Source: SZUA-117 sp964630795
Lineage (GTDB): Bacteria > Pseudomonadota > Gammaproteobacteria > Steroidobacterales > Woeseiaceae
Direction: 5' to 3'
Assembly (NCBI GenBank): GCA_964630795.1
Contig: CAZVWF010000023.1
Coordinates: forward strand, 1 to 33,930
Length of the DNA: 33,930 bases
Both the position numbers and the translations under genes were made by a program. This document shows, piece after piece, positions 25,121 through 32,497 of the stretch; position 1 is the first letter of the stretch; the number at the start of each line of letters is the position of its first letter. A model generated the notes under the pieces. It saw nothing but the letters and a program-made list of their open reading frames with translations. It did not search any database and was not told the DNA's origin.

Positions 25121-26197
25121 TCATTTCCAGGCGTCAAAGGCATCATTCAGTTCCACGCCAAGCCCGGCACCGGTCGGCACAGCGATTTTTCCTTCGTCGT
25201 CCAATGCAAAAGGCTTGTCCTTGAGCAGATCCGTAATCGTACTGTGCGACCAGAACTCCACCATACAGTATCTATCGTCATTCACAGTGGCCTGGAAGTG
25301 CAAATCTGCCGCGAGCCCGATTGCGGTATTCCAGCCATGTGGGATCACGTGCAGGTTATTTTCAGTGGCCGCGGTTCGAATGTTTTGCATCTGCGTCAGG
25401 CCACCTACCCGCGTGCAATCCGGCTGCAGAATGTCGAGCGCTTGCAGGTTCGCCACCTTTTCGAAGTCTTTCGACAGCACAAAATGCTCGGCGCCGGCGA
25501 TGGCGATGTCAGTGGTCTTCGTGAGTTGTGCGAATTCATCGAAGGCCCTGGGCGACAATGGCTCTTCAAACCAGAGGAAGTCCTGCGCTTCCAGCACTTT
25601 GGCGGTTTTAAGCGCCCAGTCGTATTCCGGCGTCCAGTTCGGATCAGACCCGTATACGTCCAGCATGAGTTGAATGTCATTGCCAACGATGTTCCTGGCA
25701 AACGCCAGCAGCCTGGCTTCGCGACGGTCCCATTCTTCGTCGGACAGGCTGCTGTCACGATGACCGAAAGCCTCGATACAGAGTTTGACCGCCCTGAACC
25801 CCTGGTCCACGAACGATCGTAAAACCTGCTCGAAGGCATCGCCTGGTTTTGCCCCGGTCATGGGCAGGTCAACCGTCACATAGGCAAGAACGCGATCCCG
25901 CTTCCGGCCACCGAGCAATTCACTGACCGGCCGGCCTTCTTCCTTGCCCCTTATGTCCCAGAGCGCGATATCGATGGCGCTCATTGCAATCGTCAACGCG
26001 GTGTCGGACGTATGCAGTGCTTCGGGATCGCGTCGATAAAGCGCCAGTGCCTCACGCACACGGTCGGCGCCAGCATAGGCCGAGCCAAGGCCTGCCAGTC
26101 CCTCCGGAGTGGTCAATTCGAGCAGGGTTATATCCCTGACATCACCATCACCCCAGTCCACAGCGGGCAACGAGATTATTTCAGCGTTTCCGTTCAT
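25121..26197 (-). CDS. Mandelate racemase/muconate lactonizing enzyme family protein
   Basis: About 358 residues of the enolase superfamily. The barrel shows the metal ligands D (LMLDVYG), E (WFEEPLS) and E (AGAEHFV), the aspartate of a His-Asp dyad (QPDCTRVGG) and the histidine (IPHGWNT). This is the mandelate-racemase subgroup arrangement, typical of acid-sugar dehydratases and racemases. The second-strand K-x-K reads KLC (AVKLCIEAFG), so the second lysine base is replaced by cysteine and chemistry may rely on the histidine. I prefer the ATG at 26197; the frame extends to 26302 but that sequence does not look like a family N-terminus. It is the first gene of a three-gene operon with the NhaC-type transporter (59-base gap) and the lyase. 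Confidence 0.85.
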   Translation of the reverse strand: MNGNAEIISLPAVDWGDGDVRDITLLELTTPEGLAGLGSAYAGADRVREALALYRRDPEALHTSDTALTIAMSAIDIALWDIRGKEEGRPVSELLGGRKRDRVLAYVTVDLPMTGAKPGDAFEQVLRSFVDQGFRAVKLCIEAFGHRDSSLSDEEWDRREARLLAFARNIVGNDIQLMLDVYGSDPNWTPEYDWALKTAKVLEAQDFLWFEEPLSPRAFDEFAQLTKTTDIAIAGAEHFVLSKDFEKVANLQALDILQPDCTRVGGLTQMQNIRTAATENNLHVIPHGWNTAIGLAADLHFQATVNDDRYCMVEFWSHSTITDLLKDKPFALDDEGKIAVPTGAGLGVELNDAFDAWK

Positions 26198-26263
26198 CCT
26201 GGGTGGATACCTGTCCTGTCGGTTTCCTTGCACGGCCGGGGCGCGTGGGATTGAGCAGGAGAA

Positions 26264-26308
26264 ATGATAGTCTTGCCCGCTCAACTTACAAAGAACAAAC
26301 AACGTTGA
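26264..26308 (+). other. Possible 14-codon leader peptide before the sulfatase
   Basis: AGGAG two bases before an ATG at 26264 opens a 14-codon frame whose TGA (26306-26308) overlaps the TTG start codon of the sulfatase (26305-26307) as TTGA. This could couple sulfatase translation to a short leader. The ribosome site is closer than ideal and the peptide is tiny, so chance is quite possible. Confidence 0.25.
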
Positions 26309-27879
26309 ATACCGTTACCCAACTCCGCGGCCGGTTGGTCCTCGCTGTCAGTATTTGCTCGATGCTGGCACTGGCTGCCTGCACGCCGGAAGCAAACGAA
26401 AGCGGAGATAGCGAGACTGTTGAAAACGGCATGCCCAACATCGTCATCTTCTACGTGGACGACCTGGGTTACGGCGACGTCGGCAGTTACGGCGCCATTG
26501 GCATCGAGACACCGAACATCGATCGCCTGGCCGCAGGCGGCGTTCGGTTTACCGATGCGCATAGCACGGCAGCCACCTGTACGCCTTCGCGCTATTCACT
26601 GCTGACCGGCGAACACGGGTTTCGACTCGAGGCCGACATACTCGATGGCGATGCGCCGTTGCTGATCCGGCCCGGCACGCCGACGCTGCCGTCAATGCTC
26701 AAGAATGCCGGTTATGCGACCGGCGTGGTCGGCAAATGGCATCTTGGCCTGGGTGACGGCAACCTCGACTGGAACGGCGACATCAGTCCCGGGCCCCTCG
26801 ATATCGGCTTCGACTACGCCTTCCTGTTGCCGGCCACCGGGGATCGCGTGCCGACGGTTTACGTCGAGAACCGCGAGGTCGTCGACCTGGACCCGGGCGA
26901 CCCGATCGCGATCAGCTACTCGGGCAAGGTTGGCGATCGTCCGACCGGTTACGAAAATCCTGACCTGCTCAGGTTCGCGGCCGATCCGCAACACAGCGAT
27001 ACGATTGTCAATGGCGTCAGCCGCATCGGCCACATGGGTGGCGGTGAATCCGCGCTGTGGGTCGATGAAGAGTTCCCGGATGTGTTTACGGCGAAGGCGG
27101 TGCAATTCATTCGGCAAAATCAGGACCAGCCGTTCTTCCTGTTCCGTTCCTTTCATGACATTCATGTACCGCGGCTACCGCACCCCCGCTTCGAGGGCGC
27201 ATCAACGATGGGCCCGCGTGGCGATGCGATCGCGCAGGTTGACTGGATGGTGGGTGAGGTCGTTGCGGAACTCGAAGCACTGGGCATCGCCGACAACTCC
27301 CTGTTGATCTTCACGAGCGATAACGGTCCTGTCCTGGACGATGGCTACACCGATCAATCGGTGACCCTGCTGGGGGAACACAAGCCATGGGGACCGTTCC
27401 GTGGCGGCAAGTACAGCGCGTACGAGGCGGGCACCAGGGTGCCAACGATTCTGTACTGGCCGAGCTCGGTCCGCTCTGTCGTGAGCGATGCACTCGTGTC
27501 CCAAGTTGATCTCTATGCATCGCTCGCCGCCCTTTTGCAGCAGGAAGTTTCCGATGGCGAAGCAATCGACAGTCGCAACCAGCTCGATGCCTGGCTCGGC
27601 CGAAGCGAAACCGGTCGCGAGTACCTGCTCGAAGAATCGGTAGGTACCTTGTCGCTACGCAAGGGCAACTGGAAGTACATACTCCCGTTCGACGGGCGTG
27701 ACGGTTTGGAGTGGGTTGCCGACGACAAGGATATCGAAGGGGGTTTCGTTATGGCGCCGCAACTCTTCGATCTCAACAGTGACATCGGCGAGCAGATCAA
27801 TGTTGCCGACCAGCATCCGGAACTGGTCAGCGAACTGGACGCCGAGGCAAAACGCATCGTCACGGATACCTACCGCTGA
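26305..27879 (+). CDS. Sulfatase, lipoprotein (type I, formylglycine-dependent)
   Basis: A sulfatase of about 524 residues. The signature cysteine motif CTPSR is encoded at 26578-26592; the cysteine would be converted to formylglycine. Other family elements are IVIFYVDDLGYGD (metal site), GVVGKWHLGLG, FTSDNGPVLDD and GPFRGGKYSAYEAGTRVP. The signal peptide ends in a lipobox (ALAAC), so it is anchored in a membrane. I place the start at the TTG at 26305 (NTVTQLRGRLVLAV follows), which gives a proper n-region; the frame is open from 26203 but the extra sequence overlaps the divergent gene's start. It would remove sulfate from an ester, possibly an algal polysaccharide (inference). No sulfatase-maturing enzyme is in the window. 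Confidence 0.87.
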   Translation: MNTVTQLRGRLVLAVSICSMLALAACTPEANESGDSETVENGMPNIVIFYVDDLGYGDVGSYGAIGIETPNIDRLAAGGVRFTDAHSTAATCTPSRYSLLTGEHGFRLEADILDGDAPLLIRPGTPTLPSMLKNAGYATGVVGKWHLGLGDGNLDWNGDISPGPLDIGFDYAFLLPATGDRVPTVYVENREVVDLDPGDPIAISYSGKVGDRPTGYENPDLLRFAADPQHSDTIVNGVSRIGHMGGGESALWVDEEFPDVFTAKAVQFIRQNQDQPFFLFRSFHDIHVPRLPHPRFEGASTMGPRGDAIAQVDWMVGEVVAELEALGIADNSLLIFTSDNGPVLDDGYTDQSVTLLGEHKPWGPFRGGKYSAYEAGTRVPTILYWPSSVRSVVSDALVSQVDLYASLAALLQQEVSDGEAIDSRNQLDAWLGRSETGREYLLEESVGTLSLRKGNWKYILPFDGRDGLEWVADDKDIEGGFVMAPQLFDLNSDIGEQINVADQHPELVSELDAEAKRIVTDTYR

Positions 27880-28225
27880 ATAGTGGATCGAACAATTCCA
27901 CCGGCCTTCGCCGTCAGTTAGGGCTGTTGGGGCTCGGTCTTCATCGTCACACTTTACCAGCACCGGTTTACTGGGCAGATGGAATTGCCCGAGCCAGTGA
28001 TACTGACCTTCGATTTCGAGGACAACCAGTGAAGCCACTAGACTGAATTACAGTCAATGCTTTTCGGTGGAATTCCAGACCGGTGGTAAGTCTTTCGCAT
28101 TGCCATTTTTTGTTTGGTCTCTGGACTGATTCCAGCAACTTCGTCTTTCTCGTCGGTCCGTACACGAACGTCAGGTTGCTCTCTGTCAATAAGGCAACCT
28201 CTGCACCGAAACCCCTCTCCCAAAC
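27880..28225. other. Non-coding stretch between sulfatase and phosphatase units
   Basis: No convincing gene was found. It holds a 10-base inverted repeat (AATTCCACCG at 27894-27903, CGGTGGAATT at 28065-28074) and a small hairpin (GACTG-AATTA-CAGTC, 28041-28055) with TTTT five bases further on. A weak stem (GTGGA/TCCAC, from 27883) lies right after the sulfatase stop and might act in termination. Minus-strand open frames here look spurious. Confidence 0.4.
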
Positions 28226-28254
28226 TCGACCATTTAACCAGGCGGGCGTATAAT
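28226..28254 (+). promoter_or_regulatory. Sigma-70 promoter for the 47-codon gene and phosphatase
   Basis: TCGACC (28226-28231, four of six) and a perfect TATAAT (28249-28254) are separated by 17 bases. Transcription would start at about 28261, the first base of a hairpin. This is the best promoter-like sequence in the window. Confidence 0.6.
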
Positions 28255-28260
28255 TCAGTT

Positions 28261-28277
28261 GCCGGTGCAATACCGGC
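28261..28277 (+). promoter_or_regulatory. Hairpin at the predicted mRNA 5' end
   Basis: GCCGGT (28261-28266), loop GCAAT and ACCGGC (28272-28277) make a perfect six-pair stem that begins at the predicted transcription start. Such 5'-terminal hairpins can protect mRNA from decay. A second perfect stem, GCACCG-GAAA-CGGTGC (28317-28332), has a GNRA tetraloop and lies inside the 47-codon frame. Confidence 0.45.
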
Positions 28278-28298
28278 TGATACACCAAGTATCCCTGT

Positions 28299-28442
28299 AT
28301 GAACGATGAAAAAACGGCACCGGAAACGGTGCATCGCGGCCGCTTCCCGGTGGCCCGTATTCCTGCCTCGCCCCGATTCGTGGGCAAATCAGCCGAAAAG
28401 CTTAGTCAACCTGTAAACCGAATTGAAAAGGATAAATTATGA
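28299..28442 (+). CDS. Small protein of 47 residues, coupled to the phosphatase
   Basis: A short frame from ATG 28299 to TGA 28440-28442. Its stop overlaps the phosphatase ATG as ATGA, the classic arrangement of translationally coupled genes. It lies 38 bases downstream of the predicted transcript start. The peptide begins MNDEKTAPETVHRGRFP, is hydrophilic and basic overall, has no signal peptide or membrane segment, and ends KDKL. No family is recognised. The ribosome site is weak (AAG in ACCAAGTATCCC). An in-frame TGA at 28278-28280 sets the upstream limit. A GNRA hairpin sits in codons 7-12. It may regulate or partner the phosphatase, or just serve as a translated leader (inference). Confidence 0.5.
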   Translation: MNDEKTAPETVHRGRFPVARIPASPRFVGKSAEKLSQPVNRIEKDKL

Positions 28443-29500
28443 AAATTGTAGAAAAGATGTTTGATGGACCGCTGGATGTTGTTGGTGACGTCCACGGCCA
28501 GATTGACGCGCTGCAGGACCTGCTGCGTCGACTGGACTATGCGCCCGATGGCGCGCACCCGGAAGGACGGCGGCTGGTGTTTGTAGGCGACCTGGTGGAC
28601 AGGGGGCCGGACAGCCCGGGCGTGGTTGAGCTGGTCATGAACATGGTCGAATCCGGACATGCGCAGTGCGTCATGGGAAACCATGAACTGAACATTGCGC
28701 GCGGCTCGAAGAAGCTGGACAACGGCTGGTACTTCGAACCGGAGGGAGGCCCGGGAAGCTTGCAAGCAGGCGCTACGGACAGCCAACGGCAGGCCATTTT
28801 CGAATTCTTCAATGACTTGCCGCTCGCGCTGGAGCGGGAGGACCTGCGTGTCGTTCATGCCTGCTGGCACGATCCGTCGATTTCGCAATTGAACGCCCTC
28901 CCGGAGACAGGCGCTTCCGTCGGGGGTCACTATCGGGCGTTTCGTGACGAGACGAATGTCTCACTCGAGAAATCAGGCGTCATGACGCAATACAGGGAAG
29001 AACAGTCCCGGTATGACGACCTCGTACGATTCGGGAACTCGGATCCCGATACTCATTGGCCGGAAGCGAAACTGCTGACGGGCTATGCCCAGGTAAATGA
29101 AGCGCGACAAATGGGCAATCCCATTTCCGTGGTGACGTCGGGCGAGGAACGGGCCGCGCAGAGGACCTACCCGGCCGGTGGCAAATTCCGGTTCGTGAAT
29201 CGGGTTGCCTGGTGGGACAACTACGAAGACGAACAGGCGGTGATCTTTGGCCATTACTGGCGGCTTTATGATTTCAACATTGTTGAACGTCCGCGATCCG
29301 CGGGGATCGATGTTTTCAAGGGCGCGGGTCCCGACCAGTGGCTGGGCGCCCGGAATAATGTCTACTGCGCGGACTTTTCAGTCGGCGGACGAAGCAGCAA
29401 GTACTCCAGCGACATCTGCAGGCTCGCAGCAGTGCGCTGGCCCGAGGCGACCGTGATGTTCGATAATGGAGAAACATTGGCAACAGAATTCCGAAATTGA
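28439..29500 (+). CDS. PPP-type metallophosphoesterase
   Basis: A 353-residue calcineurin-like phosphoesterase of the PPP group (ApaH/PrpE/PrpA-like). Metal-site motifs appear in order: GDVHGQ (about residue 16), GDLVDRGPDS (about 50), GNHELNIARG (about 80), VHACWHD (about 138) and GHYWRLYD (about 277). It would be a cytoplasmic protein phosphatase or dinucleoside-tetraphosphate hydrolase; the long C-terminal part (about 180-353) is larger than in ApaH or PrpA and is not assigned. AAGGA (28428-28432) is six bases before the ATG, and the gene also overlaps the 47-codon gene by four bases. Confidence 0.87.
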   Translation: MKIVEKMFDGPLDVVGDVHGQIDALQDLLRRLDYAPDGAHPEGRRLVFVGDLVDRGPDSPGVVELVMNMVESGHAQCVMGNHELNIARGSKKLDNGWYFEPEGGPGSLQAGATDSQRQAIFEFFNDLPLALEREDLRVVHACWHDPSISQLNALPETGASVGGHYRAFRDETNVSLEKSGVMTQYREEQSRYDDLVRFGNSDPDTHWPEAKLLTGYAQVNEARQMGNPISVVTSGEERAAQRTYPAGGKFRFVNRVAWWDNYEDEQAVIFGHYWRLYDFNIVERPRSAGIDVFKGAGPDQWLGARNNVYCADFSVGGRSSKYSSDICRLAAVRWPEATVMFDNGETLATEFRN

Positions 29501-29615
29501 AGCCATGACCGGACGATTCGCCAGGCACGGAAAATCCGGGCGCTCGCCGAAACCCGTTCATTGACTGCCAGCTATCGCTAGAATCGCGGTTCGATCCCAC
29601 TGCCAAGCCATCCTT

Positions 29616-30422
29616 ATGAACGCCAAAGCACTTCCATCCGGCAACCTGCGCAAGATGCAGACCCGACTCGACGATGTCGCTCGCTACACGTTGGCGCTGG
29701 GCGACACGCAGATCGATATGAATACAAAGATCGGCGAAACCATCAAGCTGAGCTTTGACGGCACGATCAACTGCATTGCCTGCGAAAAGGTGACGAAGAA
29801 GTCTTTCGGGGGCGGTTTCTGCTACCCGTGTTTTCGAAACGCCCCGGAATCCAGTGAATGCATCATTCGCCCGGAGTTATGTCGGGCACACGAAGGCGAA
29901 GCGCGAGACATGGCATGGGCTGAGAAACATTGCCTGGTCGAACAAATCGTTTATCTCGCGCGGAGTTCTGCAGTGAAGGTTGGCATCACGCGCGCTTCAC
30001 AAATGCCAACGCGCTGGATTGACCAGGGCGCAACGGACGCCATCGTGTTTGCCCGCGTGCCTAATCGCTACACGGCGGGCCTCGTTGAGGTGGCCATGAA
30101 GGAGCACCTGACTGACCGAACCAACTGGCAACGCATGTTAGAAAACGAAGTGATCGATGCCGACCTCGTCGAAGCAAAAGCTTCGTTGACGGACACGCTC
30201 GATGACGACCTGCAGCAGTTTATCGATCCCGATAACACCGTCTGCTCGATCAGCTATCCCGTCAATCAATACCCGGAGAAAGTTAAGAGCGTTGGCTTTG
30301 ACAAGTTTCCGGAGATCGAGGGTTGCCTCGCCGGCATCAAGGGCCAGTACCTGATATTCGATGACAACCGTGTGCTGAACATTCGCAAACACAATGGCTA
30401 TCGAATCCACATGGGCGATTAG
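29616..30422 (+). CDS. DUF2797 domain-containing protein
   Basis: A 268-residue protein matching the DUF2797 family. CIACEKVTKKSFGGGFCYPCF contains a CxxC pair and a second CxxC-type pair; further cysteines follow in SECIIRPELCRAHEG and EKHCLVEQ, a probable zinc-ribbon arrangement. The family hallmark VKVGITRASQMPTRWIDQGA is intact and resembles a GIY-YIG-like nuclease core (YLARSSAVKVGIT, then a conserved R), followed by E in AGLVEVAMK. The biochemical role of the family is not established. The start ATG has no strong ribosome site. It lies 115 bases after the phosphatase on the same strand. Confidence 0.85.
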   Translation: MNAKALPSGNLRKMQTRLDDVARYTLALGDTQIDMNTKIGETIKLSFDGTINCIACEKVTKKSFGGGFCYPCFRNAPESSECIIRPELCRAHEGEARDMAWAEKHCLVEQIVYLARSSAVKVGITRASQMPTRWIDQGATDAIVFARVPNRYTAGLVEVAMKEHLTDRTNWQRMLENEVIDADLVEAKASLTDTLDDDLQQFIDPDNTVCSISYPVNQYPEKVKSVGFDKFPEIEGCLAGIKGQYLIFDDNRVLNIRKHNGYRIHMGD

Positions 30423-30533
30423 GAAACTAGTGGCACACAGCCATGCCATCAGGGGCTGCCTATAGGCTGAGTTGATAGTGAATGCATTAAATCGACTAGA
30501 CTAAGAATACAATTCACCAGGCATGGAGAAGGC

Positions 30534-30768
30534 GTGACCACTATCCCGAGGTTTTTTCTGACTGCCGCCCTGGCGATATCTCTTGCACCTGTCACCTCTG
30601 CAGAAGACACCACCCAAGACGTCATAATCGTAGGGGCCGGTAGCGCCGGCCTGTATGCGGCGAGGTCATTGATTGACGATGGCTACGATGTCCTGATCCT
30701 GGAGGCTACCGACCGAATCGGTGGCCGTGTCTACAGTGAAACGCTCGGTGTAAGCCGTCAGGCCCTAT
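30534..30768 (+). pseudogene. 5' fragment of an exported flavin amine oxidase, cut by IS
   Basis: The first 78 codons of a flavin-dependent amine oxidase or related FAD enzyme. A signal peptide (FLTAALAISLAPVTSAED) is followed by the dinucleotide-binding motif VIIVGAGSAGLYAARSL and the family segment LILEATDRIGGRVYSE. The IS3 element begins at 30769; the frame then runs 15 codons into the insertion to a stop at 30815. The GTG start at 30534 has GGAG five bases upstream and a TACAAT hexamer at 30508-30513. An intact enzyme would need about 350-450 more residues, and none of that sequence is found beyond the IS. The gene is therefore dead, and the missing part was deleted or moved. Confidence 0.85.
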
Positions 30769-30829
30769 GGGACAGATCTAGCACTGGTTTAAAGGAGAGT
30801 TTTTGTTCATCCTAATCTGAGGAGTAGAG

Positions 30830-31204
30830 ATGAAGCAGAAACCATCAGGACGAGTATCGTCGTCAGAACAAACCATTCGTGACATCAAGCGCAAGACCCG
30901 CAAGCAGTACAGTGCGGAGGAGAAGATCCGCATTGTGCTGGATGGCCTGCGAGGCGAGGACAGCATTGCCGAGCTTTGCCGACGTGAAGGCATTGCCCAG
31001 AGCCTTTACTACAAGTGGTCCAAGGACTTCATGGAGGCCGGCAAGAAGCGCCTGGCCGGCGATATTGTCCGGCAGGCCAATAGCAGCGAGGTCACGGAGC
31101 TGCGTCGTGAGGCCCGGGACCTCAAAGAGGTCGTTGCCGAGCAGACCCTGGAACTGCGGTTGCTCAAAAAAAGCATGCTCGGGGATGGGGGCGAACTCGA
31201 ATGA
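30830..31204 (+). CDS. IS3-family transposase OrfA
   Basis: A 124-residue transposase N-terminal protein. The helix-turn-helix is at about 27-70 (RKQYSAEEKIRIVLDGL, SIAELCRREGIAQSLYYKW), followed by a leucine-rich coiled coil (SSEVTELRREARDLKEVVAEQTLELRLLKK). GAGGAG is five bases before the ATG. The stop overlaps the orfB ATG (ATGA). An A7 run at 31166-31172 could allow -1 slippage; the -1 frame is open from there into orfB, giving an OrfAB fusion. Intact. Confidence 0.92.
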   Translation: MKQKPSGRVSSSEQTIRDIKRKTRKQYSAEEKIRIVLDGLRGEDSIAELCRREGIAQSLYYKWSKDFMEAGKKRLAGDIVRQANSSEVTELRREARDLKEVVAEQTLELRLLKKSMLGDGGELE

Positions 31205-32183
31205 GGTATCCCGCCGCTGAGAAGCTTGAGATCATCCGGCTGGTGGAACGATCCCACTTGCCGGCGAAGCAGACGCTCGACAAGTTGGGCATTCCTCGCA
31301 CCACGTTTTATCGCTGGTACGCGCAATACCGTACTGGCGGCGAGGCGTCGTTGCAGGACAAGGCACCGCTGCCGGGACGGATCTGGAACCGTATCCCTGA
31401 CAAGATCCGGGAGCGGATACTTACCCTGGCGCTCGACCGACCGGAGCTCAGCCCGCGCGAGTTGGCGATCACGTTCACCGACACGCAAGGCTATTTTGTC
31501 TCGGAGTCCAGCGTTTACCGGCTTTTAAAGGCTCACGATCTGATCACCAGTCCGGCCTTCATCGTCATGAAGGCTGCCGATGAGTTCCAGGACAAGACCA
31601 CGGCCATCAACCAGCAGTGGCAGACCGACTTCACGTACCTGAAGATCATCGGCTGGGGCTGTGGATGTATCTGTCGACGATCCTCGACGACTTCTCGCGT
31701 TACGTGGTGGCCTGGAAGCTGTGCACTGGCATGACCAGCCGTGATGTCACCGAGACGCTGGAGCTTGCTTTGCAGGCATCGGGCTGCGATCAGGTCGACG
31801 TCGTTCAGAAACCGAGGCTGCTGTCCGACAACGGCTCAAGTTACATCTCCAGCGACCTTGCTGACTGGCTCAGTGACAACGGCATGAGCCACGTTCGCGG
31901 TGCGCCGTACCATCCGCAGACGCAAGGCAAGATCGAACGCTGGCACCAGACCTTGAAGAACCGGATCTTGCTGGAGAATTACTTCTTACCCGGCGATCTT
32001 GAGAAGCAGATCGAGGCGTTCGTCGAACATTACAATCATCAGCGATACCATGAGAGCCTGAACAACCTGACGCCCGCTGATGTTTACTTCGGGCGCGGGC
32101 AATCAATACTGGCAGAACGAGAAAGTATCAAGAAAAGTACGATCGCGAAGCGTCGTTTGCATTATCAACGATGCGCTGCGTAA
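31201..32183 (+). pseudogene. IS3-family transposase OrfB, frameshifted
   Basis: A DDE transposase in two frames. The first frame runs from 31201 to the end of TDFTYLKIIGWG (about 31655), and the second from about 31658 (WMYLSTILDDFSRYVVAWKLC) to 32183. Related transposases read GWGW-(F/Y/M)-YLST here, so two extra bases (TG in GGGGCTGTGGATG, about 31655-31665) best explain the shift. All DDE residues are still encoded: D in TDFTYL, D in LSDNGSSY and E in QGKIERWHQ. Everything else looks fresh, so this is either a very recent inactivation or an assembly/base-calling error. Confidence 0.88.
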
Positions 32184-32258
32184 CATGACCATGAGGAACA
32201 AAACTCTCCACTAGAAAATCGCTACGTCTGTCCCATTAGCTTGACGACGGACACCAAG

Positions 32259-32377
32259 CATTGGACCAGTCCCAATTGATCAATACATTGACCAGCCCAA
32301 ACTCATAGCGTAGTGGTACGCACGAATCAACTACGAATCGATTGGTGTCGCGTTGAAGTGGGCACCATATGGGCACC
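32259..32377. repeat. Cluster of short direct repeats (possible recombinase arm sites)
   Basis: Three repeat pairs within 120 bases. CATTGGACCAGTCCCAA (32259-32275) recurs as CATTGACCAGCCCAA (32286-32300), missing two bases. ACGAATC occurs at 32322 and 32333. TGGGCACC occurs at 32359 and 32370. The last two pairs both have an 11-base period, one helical turn. They lie between the IS and the tRNA-Phe fragment, where arm-type sites of a tyrosine integrase would be expected (inference). No gene is seen in 32236-32435. Confidence 0.5.
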
Positions 32378-32435
32378 TAGGATGTTGTTGGGTTTCTTGG
32401 AACAGGCCAGATACGACGTAAGTCGTTGAAGGGAA

Positions 32436-32490
<55 letters not shown>

Positions 32491-32497
32491 GTTGTAA

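Larger units (their letters stand above)
30769..32235 (+). mobile_element. IS3-family insertion sequence
   Basis: A 1467-bp element with orfA, orfB and imperfect terminal inverted repeats of about 45 bases: both ends begin TGGGACAGA, then share TAGC and GGAGAGTTTT-GTTC (left 30769-30813, right 32192-32235 on the complement). Ends are TG...CA as usual for the family. The flanking triplets are CTA (left) and TTA (right), so a clean 3-bp target duplication is missing. It interrupts a flavin amine oxidase gene. A run of seven A (31166-31172) near the end of orfA fits the slippery site used for programmed -1 frameshifting in this family. Confidence 0.92.

Noticed and set aside
27968..28387. Minus-strand open frame of 139 codons
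   Set aside because: No recognisable family, no ribosome site, and it conflicts with the strong plus-strand promoter and coupled 47-codon gene.
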